This document shows, piece after piece, positions 1-11,587 of a stretch of 64,000 nucleotides of DNA. Each line of letters opens with the position of its first letter. The first letter of the stretch is position 1. The stretch is from Astrocystis sublimbata (Eukaryota > Ascomycota > Sordariomycetes > Xylariales > Xylariaceae), in the NCBI GenBank assembly GCA_022453515.1, contig JAJNNY010000002.1, forward strand, positions 1,116,001 to 1,180,000, read 5' to 3'. The translations under genes were made by a program, and so were the position numbers. The notes beneath the pieces are model-generated. The model was not told the origin of the DNA, did not search any database, and saw only the letters and a list, made by a program, of their open reading frames with translations.

Positions 1-3000
1 TTGTACTATCTTCTCTTTGGCCGTTGACATAGCCGCTTGCGGCTCGATGAGTCACATGGCTGACAACGACACAATATCTTGTTGGTAAGATGACTGAACG
101 ATTACCGAATACCCCTGTGCATATATACATTGAGCGTATCTAGTCTGCGTAAGTATCGAATCATGCTGAGCACGACCAACGGTATCCGTGCGAACGCGTA
201 ATCCGTCACACAACTGACTAATTTTGCCCTGGAAGTAAGGATCATTAGTGAGTTGTTCGACAAGAACTCCTTCCAACGGCTATGCGAGTAAGCCTGGTTT
301 CTTCAGCCTAAAGACTCACATGGCTTGTGTATGAGACGGAAATCCATCTGGACTTACGCCCTGTGGTATGGTACGGTAGAGCAAGCTCAAGCAGGTAAAA
401 CGTTCGTTTAGAGCATCGTTTAGCAGTAACAGTCGAGGTCGCAAACAATCTTCTCGCCCGAGTAAACTGAATGATGGCAGTCTCACTATATGTTGCGGTT
501 TCACTTCTCGTTGGTCGAAGCCAGTTGGAGCCTTATGTCGGGCAGCCGGCGATTGCACATGAGATGGCAATGAAATATACAATTGCTCTACGGGGAAAAG
601 CAGCATTACTCGTCTTGATATATGGGGGAACCACACGCTCTTGCTTCATGAAGTTGGATCGCCTAAGTCCTCAATTGAACTCGTGTTATCACACCAGCAA
701 TGCGTTTTACTCAATGTGAATATGACTTAGGCTTCCCTACGACGGATGAAGATGACGACCTTGCCCTCACTCAAACAGCACTCTATCCTCGATTAAGTCC
801 TCCTGTGAATTTTTCCGATGATGAAAAGTGTTTGTTATTACGGTACCGAGATACCTGATCAACTGATAGTAAGCAGCCAGCCTTCCGAGACCATTAAAAT
901 GTTAAAAGCGCAAATCTGACTAGTATTCATTAAAGCACGACACACCGTTGCCGAATGTACGAATATAGAACATCCATCTATATGGGATTCGAGATATGCC
1001 GAGCACAGCCCTCAAAGTCAAAGCAGATAAGAACTGATATCATTTGCGTAAAACCGCCAAAATGTTAGGTCAAGAATTATTGCATCATAGACCATGGTGC
1101 GCAGGAATTCCAACGATATGAAATTGATCTTCACACTTGTCTGGCTAGGGGAGGATCTAGAGGCTGAGCTAATACATAGATCCGTTCCAGATCAATTGCA
1201 CGTCTCGAAGCGATGTTCGGGATTCGCGGATCACCTAGCACGAACCTACTGTGTTCATTATTAGTAGGTAGGAACTGGTGTCTTCGTCTAGTATGAATCC
1301 CTCGTGCCAAGAAAATTCGTCCTTTCGGTGAGTAGTCTATCATTTCGGTAAGCCATGACGAGGGGAGGGAGAATCTACTTGAGATAATATGGCTCGTCAA
1401 GTGCGATTGGCATGTGGCGATAGTTGGTTCCTTGACTCTGCGTTCCGCTGGGCACTTGCGAAGCGTCTAAAGCGACTGGTTCGTCGGAACATCATATTTG
1501 TTGTGACACTCAGTTTTGGAATCAAGGGAAAAAATAAACAATACTTCCAGTCCCTGGGAAGTTACTAACAAACCTTGATTTTTGATCATTGCTTCTAGCT
1601 TTTATCTAGGGCACTATACTTGCGCAAAGGATGCGTAATGGCATTTTCTACACCTAGTCAGCAGCACCTAATGCACGACGTTAATCCCATATGGAGGATG
1701 ATGCGAGCGATGCACGTAAGAATCCTCAAGTCTCTATGTCATGCCATGTTTCTTGTTCTCAAAACCAAGCTATATCCGAAGCAATATAGATGACTTGATC
1801 GATGACGAATGGTGGCTATGCGATATTTCTGATATGCGCAATCTGTCCAGCGGTCAACGCGACTAAATTCCAACCTTGGAACTGAGCAGATGATATAGTA
1901 TATGCACGTAACAGGAAGGACCTTGCACCTTTGGTCGTCCGATGTTACCTATGCTGTTGTCTCGTGACGAGAACCTTGATTCTGGCATTGCGGGGAATTC
2001 GTGCGGGGATGGAGAAACAAGAACTCGTCCCCGAACACAGATAATCGTGTTTCATTGAAACATTACCCTTTGATAGGGCACGTGCTCGGCCACGGGCTCC
2101 AACCTCAGTAGCTACGGAGAACTTCCGTTCATGTTAGTGGCAAAAGGCGTGACGATACTTTGCTGTCCAGCACCAGGTAGAAGTCAGGCTGATTCCATTG
2201 ACGATTTAGGCGCAAAGAGAGAACCAAGAAGGGACCGGATCTGTGTCGCTGCTCATTACGATAATGGGAAGGAAGTAAGGCTGCAGAGACAATGATGCAC
2301 AGATATCGGATGCTCCCAAGACTTTGGGAGCACATGCAGCAGCCGATCACCGTGCTGGGAGCCTATCGCCTCAGGCCTCGTGGCGGTACCGCCTCACATG
2401 ATGACTGCGGTGTAGGTCAGTCAGCATGACAAGCACGGGAAGGTGAAAATGTAAAAAGTACAACGCAGCTCACCACCAAGATGTCGGGGAATCGGGACAA
2501 TATTGTCAAAGCTGCCTGAACCCTACCGTCGCCGACTCGCCTACCTATGGGCCTATGTGCTACGGAAACAGCAAGCAACTGAGACCAACCGACAACCAAC
2601 AGGGCGAAGATCGATCAACGATGACGTGCACTTGTATAATACCACAATGCGATATAGTTCTTGGGGTGTTTCTCGTCTGTGAACGCCACTGTCGTCATGT
2701 CGTCAAAGCCCCAAGTTAAGACGATAGGACAAGCTGAGCCTGTAGCATTGCGATTGCGGTGTGCATTATTGACAGCTCACGTTCCAAGCTCGGAGCTCCG
2801 ATTGTACGACAGTGGCGTTGCAGAAAGCGCCCGACCAGGAACCCGGTGATATGGCCAAGCAGCCGCATGCATTCGCGATGTGCAGCCGTAAGTTGGGCCG
2901 TGCCGCACCAGCTAGGCCGCGGCAAAGAAACATGGCACCGGCGGTAAGAGAGATGATGGGATTTGCGGCCCTTGTTCTCGGCTCTATGATTGGTCGATCT

Positions 3001-4713
3001 GGGGGGGTCTGGGTAGGTCAAGGTACCGCTTGAGCTACTTCTGCCGCGCGCTCAGCCCAGGGCGTCTCGGGTGTCACTCGAGTCACTGTCAATACTGTGG
3101 TGGATGGTGGAGCCCTGGCCTGGCGCTCGAGCTCCCCTCGCTTCCCTGGCTCTTTTCATCCTTTGGTGGGGCTCATTGGCTCGCATTGGAGTGCAAATTC
3201 GTTGCGCGTGCGTTCAGAATTGTGTGAATCGGTGCGAGATACCTTATTCTGACCTGCCCTCCCTGCTGCCAATCCAAAATTTACCGATTCCTGTGCCAAT
3301 CTAGAGATCTAGACCACGCTAACCCGGCACAGCCAGCGAGGATTATGGTTCCTGAGCTAAGTAAATCGACACTCCACCTACCGCAATCGGTATGGCTGCG
3401 ACATTTCCACTGTCTCCGTTGCCTGTCTGTCACAAGTCAGAAGTCAGAAGTCTGCGTCTCGACTGGTACGTGTGTGCTCATCATGTCCCAATGACAGTCG
3501 AGACGAAAAGCGCTAATGCAATGCTGCGATGAGTGGTGATGACTGAATGACTTGCGTGCTACTACTAGATGTTGTTCACGAGCGCGCTCTGACAAACCTA
3601 TCAGAAGAGGGAGCCCCTTTGGAAGACCAGTCAAAAGTTTTGTCGCGCTGTGCTATGTACGCGAAGTAGACTTTGCTTTTACCCCTTGGATCTGCGTGTA
3701 ACGAACGGCCCCACGCAACGATTTGTGGGCTCTATTATGGGCACCAAGACCCAGCATAAGGTCAATCTCAATTTGAAACAGCAACCAGGCCCTCGCAGGC
3801 CCTATCAGGACCTTCGATAATTCCTTGGGCACATCTTGGGAGCAAATCAGGCGCTATGCTGCTCGGCTGCAGATATCATTTCTTGGTTCCCTTCCCTTCG
3901 ATACTTGGAGGAGGGAAGTTAGATACCTGTGTGCGCTAACCGCGATAGTGTTTTGCTTCCTCCAGTTCGCTAGGAGAAATGAAGGAGGTGGCGCCTCAGT
4001 AACTGTTATACTTAGATATCACAGCTTCCTCGTTGTCACTAGACGAGCAGGGACGAGGAGTAGCTTCTCTTGAGGTCTCCATAGTGGATCTACCGACTAG
4101 CCACCGACTGCCGCGTCGATCATGCTCAAAGCTTTTTCTTACTCTTTCCCGCTGAATCTGGGAAACGACATTGCTTGACCTCTCACGAGCATGACGAGGT
4201 CCAGCGCATCATGGCTACGTTCCCAGGTCAGAATCAAGGTCATGTTGGCAACACAACCTTCAGCTAGTGCAGGTAGCTGCTGAACGAGGCCACCTGACTC
4301 GGCCTACAAACAACGACTTTCGAGACCCAAGGTTGTATCAGAGTACGCAAGGTACTACCCGTGGTATTGATATACCGATCTTGCTAGGGAACTTAGTGTC
4401 AGGGTCGACTGGGGTAAGGTAAGGGTAAGATGACACAGCCATCTGGCAGCACACTCGGCACGCACCCTGCTCGCCTCCCTTAAACATATACGAATCCGTC
4501 CATCCGCATCCGTCGACCATCGAGAAACATGATTCTTCTCTCACCTGCTTAACACAGTAATACACATCCTGCACACGCAAACATAGACTTCTCATATTTA
4601 AATTCCATGCCGATCACTTTGGCATTTTGAGGCTGGCCTCGTCGACCCTTGCTAGAACAAGCGCGCAGCATCATTTCCCATCGTTTCTTTAATTCATATT
4701 CATCACCGCCGCC
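1..4713. other. Gene-poor region, no supported gene
   Basis: Only short, overlapping open frames on both strands are present (none above about 105 codons), and none reads as a recognisable protein domain or connects to another through plausible splice sites. The base composition is mixed, without the extreme AT bias of a heavily mutated repeat. One perfect 14-bp inverted repeat (2682-2695 and 2806-2819) is listed separately. The last part, from about 4600, is probably the promoter and 5' leader of the GH76 gene. Confidence 0.6.
2682..2819. repeat. 14-bp inverted repeat, 110 nt apart
   Basis: The arm at 2682-2695 (aacgccactgtcgt) is the exact reverse complement of 2806-2819. No target-site duplication flanks the pair and no coding frame lies between them. 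It could be a small hairpin, the end of a degraded miniature element, or chance. Confidence 0.5.
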
Positions 4714-6088
4714 ATGGTTTCCTCATCCCGCGTCGGCGGCCTCGCTGCCAGGGCGGTCTTTTACATGTCCACCCAAAACAACTCCAGATCACGAGAGACA
4801 TACGATACGAACACAGTCACTGCCATTAACACACTTCAGCAATGGTATAATGACGGCACCGGCTTGTGGGACAGCACAGGGGTGAGTCCTTTCTGGAATT
4901 TTGCATGATAATTCTCGGGGCTGAGACAGCCACGAGAAGTCTCAGTCAGCCCATTGATCTCAAACTGACTTTGAATGCTTTAGTGGTGGAACTCGGCGAA
5001 CGTACTGACTGTGCTTGCCGACTACGCCGTCGAGAATCCGGACTCGGCTGCCTCGCTCAACATTCCCAATGTGATACAGAATACATATGAACAGGCGCAG
5101 AAGACCCAGATTCAAGCGATCAAGGCCCTGAGTGCCGTCGGCATGCCCATCTCAACATACACTAGGATAGAAAAGCCCAAGGGCTCAGATATCGAGCTTC
5201 ACACGAGAGGGTTCGACAACTTCCTTAACGATTATTACGATGACGAAGGCTGGTGGGCACTTGCTAGTAAGTAGGCCCAAGGAGTCACCCTTCATAATTT
5301 CTTTTTAGTATCATACTGTCGCGATTGTTATGTCAGTACTAACCCAACGCTCTACAGTGATTCGTGCCCATGATATGGGCGTTCTTGGTCTAGGCGACCA
5401 GAAGTACCTGGAAGCTGCCATGCAGATCTTCGAGGACATGAAGGGAGGTGCCTCGACATGTGGTGGAATTTACTGGAGCAAAGTCGGCACCTACACAAAC
5501 GCCATCGCCAATGAGCTCTATCTGAAGACAGCCGCCTCTTTAGCCAACCGAGTTCCCGACAGGAAAGATTATTATCTCGACATTGCCAAGACGGAATGGG
5601 AGTGGTTCAAGAACTCTGGATTGATCAACGGAGATAATCTCATTAACGATGGCCTCGACGACAAGTGCAACAACAATGGAATGAACACCTGGACGTACAA
5701 CCAAGGCGTGATACTAGGAGCATTGGTGGAACTCAACAAAGCGACCGGTGACCGATCCATGCTTGACCAGGCCACAGCCATCGCCACCGCTGCCATCGTC
5801 CACCTTAGCCGAGATGGGATTCTCTACGAGGGCTGCGAGCCCGATTGTGGTGCCGATGGCGCACAATTCAAGGGAGTCTTTATGCGCAATCTGCGTGTGT
5901 TGCAACAGGCCGCACCCCAAGAAGCGTTCCAGAACTTCCTCATGAACAATGCGAACTCGATCTGGGCGAACGATCGCAACAAGCAGAACCAGCTCGGCCC
6001 TACATGGCCTGGACCGTTCGCAGAGGCAAACGCCGGCTCGCACAGCTCAGCCATGGACGCCCTTGTTGCTGCTATCGTTGTCTCATAG
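4714..6088 (+). CDS. Glycoside hydrolase family 76 protein (alpha-1,6-mannanase-like)
   Basis: Three exons are inferred: 4714-4881, 4984-5266 and 5358-6088, giving 393 aa. Splicing exon 1 to exon 2 rebuilds the family signature GLWDSTG-WWNSAN at residues 50-62. The adjacent aspartates of the GH76 active site are visible as D142-D143 in the segment YYDDEGWWALA. Further conserved stretches are the TYTNAIANELY segment and TWTYNQGVILGAL. GH76 enzymes cleave or transglycosylate alpha-1,6-mannan, in fungi often in cell-wall or glycoprotein mannan. The chosen ATG has a strong context (gccgccATGg). The N terminus has only a weak hydrophobic stretch, so I do not see a convincing signal peptide, and the C terminus lacks a GPI-anchor signal, unlike DFG5/DCW1-type members. 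Either an upstream signal-encoding exon is missed, or this is a non-classical member. Family call is firm; substrate and location are inferred. Confidence 0.88.
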
Positions 6089-7536
6089 ACACTGATGCAT
6101 GCGCGGTGGTTTTCATCTTTGTCTTTTATTCGCATGATACCATGGGTCCCCCCTCGTATTAGATGGACGACGAGGGCTGGGTCGGCTTTAACATCCACAT
6201 CAAACCCGAAGTATGGGGGTTTATTTCTAGTAGACTACAGCGACGCAAGCCACGAGGTTCGCAGTTAATCTTGCTAATTACATAGTTTCGAATATAATTC
6301 GTATTACCTTCCTTTCGCGAAAGCAAGGAATCACTTCCAACCACTTTTTTGAGCGTCTCTTGATCTATGATAGCTCGTCTTGTTCCTTCTCATCTACAAC
6401 TCAATTGACGGAGTTGTGCATGTGTTCCTGCAATGCAGTCCGCCGCTGCATGCACGCCCTCTGCCTAAGGGGTGAGGTGCCAGTCATCTGCAAGCAGCTA
6501 CCTACCTGGTAGGGACTGCATGACAGCTACGTGGGCACTACACAAATGTGGCCACCTGCATGTGTCTCCAAGCCCCTCCCGTCACATCGCATGGTACCTT
6601 GCTGTGCCTTCTTACCCGGAAATGACAGGCTACAGATCGGGGAATCTCCCAGCTACGATAAATGTTCCTGCGCTTGATAAATTACCCCAACGGTTTGGAA
6701 TAAAGACACTGCCATCAGGACCTCGCTAAACAATAGCACTGCAACCCCTTCTCCAAGCTGCGATGCGTCGGTTAGCCCCAACGACTGATGCCATGTTGGT
6801 GCGCCATTGGATAAATCGCGCTCGTCCTTGCGAAACATTCAAATATTCTAAGCTTTCAAAGTTGAATCGAATATTGCATATATCCGTATATTGACACCCT
6901 TTTGCATCCAGCTTTAGTATAAGACACTGGTATCCAGACTTGCCTGCCACCTTGTGAGGGTTTAGTTGGTAATAAAGTGCAATCCTCTCTCAAATTCTGC
7001 GAAGCACATTATGCCACAAAGTTCACTGGAGTTTTCCATCTTAAACACATAAACTTGTCCCTTATGGATGCATGTAGTGCAAAGGAATATGCTGCATGGA
7101 GTGCACAAATTGGAAAGCAGAGCGATTATACTATTAGATGGCAAATGAGCCTGCTTAGACCGGGATTCGTTTTGCCATCTAATAATGTCATCGCCCCCAC
7201 AAGGTATATCTTCCCCACTGTGGCCCTCGAGGATGACCATTGAAATGTCACTTGGGCACTGGAACTAGAACCTCAACAGCTGGCGGTCGACGAAATATAT
7301 ATCTTCATGTTATTTATGATCACGTAAAGAGCTGATTGGACCTACTTTTTATTTGTTTTTGTAACAGCTCTTAAGTCTTCTTATGTGGTTGCCTGATGAC
7401 CCCGACTGAGCATGTCTCTGGGGCTTGGCACACCAAGCACTCACTGGACCCTTCGAGGGAGCCAGCCGCCGCTACCTTTATTGATCCAACTTCAAGTCGC
7501 AACAGAGTTGATTGACCAGAGCCCGAACACCAAAAG
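6089..7536. other. Spacer between GH76 gene and TBCD gene
   Basis: Two overlapping frames on opposite strands (6977-7243 plus, 6962-7240 minus; about 90 codons each) show no recognisable motif and are probably chance. A 14-bp perfect hairpin lies at 7132-7184. The right part should contain the TBCD promoter. Confidence 0.5.
7132..7184. repeat. Perfect 14-bp hairpin with 25-nt loop
   Basis: 7132-7145 (tattagatggcaaa) is the exact reverse complement of 7171-7184, with 25 unpaired bases between. It lies about 350 bp upstream of the TBCD start codon and is not followed by a T-run. It could be a structured leader or promoter element, or a trace of a miniature element. Confidence 0.55.
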
Positions 7537-10500
7537 ATGGATATGCTAGAAGGCGATCGGGATGTATTCATACAAAAATACGCAGCCGACTTCATTTCCG
7601 ACTTCGACCGCTCTCTGGGTCCGTTCCTGAGAAAGTCGAACGGCCAGCTTAGGCGGCGTGTTCGCACTAGAGAAACGCTGAGGCTGATCTCCCAAGTACG
7701 CCACTCCAATCCCTCATTTCACCTCGTCTATAAGAGACTGACAGTCATGATGATAAGATACTCGACCATTTTCAGGAACTGCCCCAGTTGCTTGATCCCC
7801 ACCTCCCGAGATGGCTCCCGGTCTTGGCGAGCGCCTTTCTGGAGTGCTTGCGAGATCGCAGCAGGTCAAGCAGATTATCGACGAGATCACAGTTGCTGCA
7901 GCCAAGTGCAAACGCAATATGCAGGATCATCTACACGTTCTGCAAAATCAGAGGGGAGAAGGTCATAGTGCGCTTTCTGCACGTTGAAACTAAATATCTT
8001 GAGCTTCTGCTACAAGCAATAGAAGACTCGGAGCACCACGCCGATGCCGCCCTCAAACCCGAGTTAGTGAACGCCTGGACATGGCACGAGCGATATGTCG
8101 TTCTCATCTGGCTATCCCAGCTGTTCTTCGCACCTTTCGATCTATCTACCATCTCCTCGGGCAATGCCGATGAATTCGAGAAACCAAATGTGGCGGGATT
8201 CCAATGGCCGCAACAAGTACCTCGCATCGTGTTGCGAGTCATCCCTTTGGCTATACGCTATCTGGCATCTCCCGGAAAGGAGCGCGATGGTGCCAAGGCA
8301 CTCTTGGTCCGGCTTGCTATGCGGAAAGACATGCAAGAACTCGGCGTACTGAGTGCCCTCGTGCAGTGGGCATTGTCCTCCCTAAACTCAACAGAAGACG
8401 CAGCCACGACGTCCTCATACTATTATATAGGTAGCCTATCATTTTTGGCAGGCATCCTGCGTGCTGCTGAAGATACCTCTATGATGGACCAGCACCTGTC
8501 AACCATCTTCTATGTTCTACAGGCGATTGCTGCGGAAGAAAACGAGACCTACAAGGCCGTTAATGGGTCAGCGCTCGCGCGGAAGATGATGATCAAAGCC
8601 ACTCGCTCGATCATTGCAATAGTTCTACGTAAGTCGCGACGGGACATGGCTGATACCGAAATGATAGAAGTTACTATTGGGTATCTGCTCGAGCGTCTCG
8701 CAGATAACGACACACCAGTTAGATTCGCTGCTAGCAAGGCCTTGAGTATCATAACTCTCAAGCTAGACTCCGACATGGCTTCACAAGTCATCGAAGCTGT
8801 TCTTGATTCTCTCAATCGCAATGTCCTCTGGGTCAAGAACGAGTCAGATCCGAGCGCTGCAGCTACCAAGGATATTACTGCTGTTGATCCATTGGAATGG
8901 CATGGTCTTATGCTCACGCTGGCCCATTTGCTCTACAGACGGTCGCCGCCTCCAGAGAACCTATCACATATCATCCACGCACTGCTCATGGGCCTCTCTT
9001 TTGAGAAGCGTAGCCCATCTGGTGGCTCAACCGGTACCAATGTGAGAGATGCCTCTTGCTTCGGAATCTGGGCACTGGCCCGTCGATACAGTACTGCAGA
9101 ATTGCTCGAAGTCGAGACTCAGTCTGTTCTCGTAGCCAGAGGACACGACCCTGCAGCATCCATCCTGCAAGTCATTGCAACTGAACTCGTGGTCACTGCG
9201 TCTCTAGATCCGGCTGGCAACATTCGGCGAGGATCATCCGCTGCTTTACAAGAGTTAATCGGTCGCCATCCTGATACCGTAGAACAAGGTATCGCCGTAG
9301 TCCAGACCGTAGATTACCACGCCGTCGCCCTGCGTTCTAGAGCTATCCACGAGGTGGCTCTACAAGCCACCAGACTATCGCCTCATTATGGACGTGCTCT
9401 CCTCGAGGCGACGCTGGGCTGGCGAGGTATCGGCGACATGGACGCAGGTGCCCGAAGAGTTGCCGCTGCTTCCTTTGGAACTCTGACTTCGGAGTTGACT
9501 CGCAAATTGTCGGTCAACCCTTGTGAGAATCTGGCTCTCTCTATCATGTCAATCATATCTCGCATCCGACGTCTCCAGATGCGACAAGTGGAGGAGCGTC
9601 ATGGACTCCTGCTCAGCTTAGCGGCGGTTCTCGACTCGATACCAAGTTTTATAGGGGAAGGATCCCTCGAAGAACAAGGAGCTCAGTTGCCCATATCGGA
9701 TTTATATAATACGCTCAAAGGATTCCTACAAGAGGCAAGAGACACAAAATTCCGGAAGCCTGAATTGATTGTGGAAGCAAGTAGCGCCTTGGTTGTCTCC
9801 GTTATGCCCATATTACTATTGCAACTCGCAGACCAAGGTCATCAACTAAGGCCATTCCTGCAGCCCGGCTCTGCTCTCGTCAGCGAGGAGCATTGGCATC
9901 GCGTGGCATTACTACTTGAATTCGTCGATGGCGTTCGAGCCGACAAGCCAAACTTGTTTGATGATCTTTTAGAAGTCACCGAGAGTTGTGTGAACGACTG
10001 GCTGGACAGGAATGAGCCTGAAGTGATCCAACATATGTCCGACGCCTCGCTATTCCTCTTGGTACTGTCAAGCCATAGTAGACGAGTCGATATCATTGGG
10101 AATTGGACTACGAAGATTTGCGCACCTCAAGCATCGCGAAAGAAGCATGGCGATGCCTACTTTCATGCACTCACTCGAAGTCAGCCAATTCTGGCCTATG
10201 TCAAAAAGACTGGAGACGACCACAAACAGAAGTTTTCGATTCCTCAAATTCTAGAAGAACGATGGGCTAAGAACAGCGAGATTGAGACACGGAACGGAAT
10301 GATCGAGACACGCGTAGCAATTATGCAAAGCCTGGTTGGCAAAAACGTCCTCAAATTCGAGCCTGATGAGTTCCTTCATCTAATCTCAGAAGGACTCGAC
10401 GATTACACCACCAATGCACGAGGCGATATCGGTTCCCACGTTCGACTAGAAGCACTCAAGGCCACGAAAACTATCTGGAATACCAAAGATAGAAGTCCTG

Positions 10501-11587
10501 AGCTCGTCATGCGGTTGTTCCCTCAGATTCTGCGCTTGGCAGCTGAGAAATTGGACCGCGTCCGATTGGAAGCGAAATCAACGCTGACGATAATATTGCA
10601 GCCAAGGTAAGTCCCAGGAAAACCTCACGCATGCGCTCCATTCCATATTAATACGAGGGCAGTGACTCCGCGCATTTCGATGAGTTATTATTTACCTCCA
10701 AAGCCTACTTCGGCTTCATATTCGCACTGCGCGATACTGCCAGACTTGGCATCGGCGCAGGCGCAACCGACTTTGCTGCCCCCGATATCGAAAGATGCAC
10801 GTCCAGCCTCCTAGCCGGGCTAGTCACCTCAGCAGACACAGGAAACGAAGACCTCGTGGTTGAGACACGCGCCGCTCTTGCCGAGCTCTGCGAATCGTCG
10901 GACGAGGCGCTGCAGCAGGTCTGCAGCGCGCTGCTCTACAACCTGAAGCTGTACGCCGGCGAGGACCGGGTGTTGGTGCCTACGCTTGAGATCCTGGCGT
11001 ATCTGTTCCATATCGGGTTGCTGCAGCGGTGCTTTGACCCTGGACTTGCCGGTGCCGGTGCCGGCAGTGCGACCGATGGAAGTGGAAGTGGGCTGCAGCA
11101 GAGCCAGCGCCCAGACCTCAAACGCCTCTGCCTCCTGGCGCAGAAGGCGGCTTACAAGACCGGCAATGTCCGTAAGCTGGAGGCTTGTATCAAGGTGTAC
11201 GGTGCTATGGCTGCGATGGAAACGGCTACTACAAGAACAGCCGCAATAGAGGCGGCTGATGCCGGCCGGGCAGATGCGATAAGCGCCCCAGGGCCGATAG
11301 TAGCGCCGGGTAGGCGGGACGAAGGGATCGCGAACTCGAGGAAGCGCCTCGGCGTGCTCCTTTTTCATCCATGGCCTAGGATCAGGAGTTTGGTCATCGA
11401 CGAGCTGTGGAGTATGCTGGCGTCAAGACGGAGCGATGATGACCCAGGTCATAGCGAAAAGAGACAGCTGGAGGAAGGAGAGGGGGAGAAGGGAAACAGG
11501 CAAATGACGATGTTACTCGGTGTCGACTGGAGCAAGGCCGATAAAGCCCAGATGAAGACGGTCACGAGGGAGCTCGGTCTGGAATAG
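7537..11587 (+). CDS. TBCD: Tubulin-folding cofactor D
   Basis: Three exons: 7537-7695, 7776-10606 and 10663-11587, giving 1304 aa, near the usual ~1200 aa of the family (Cin1 in yeast, Alp1 in fission yeast). The region right after intron 1 (ELPQLLDPHLPRWL, then AICRIIYTFCKIRGEKVIVRF) matches the conserved TBCD N-terminal block, and the rest is almost entirely helical with HEAT/ARM-like character, for example at VRFAASKALSIITLKLDSD. The C-terminal third corresponds to the family's C-terminal domain. TBCD captures beta-tubulin and, with cofactors C and E, drives alpha/beta dimer formation in the cytosol; it also acts on microtubule stability. Intron 1 is 80 nt and intron 2 is 56 nt. A GAGAG- and acid-rich insertion near 11040-11100 and 11440-11510 is low-complexity and probably disordered. 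The start codon is the first ATG of the frame; a second lies two codons downstream. Confidence 0.9.
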
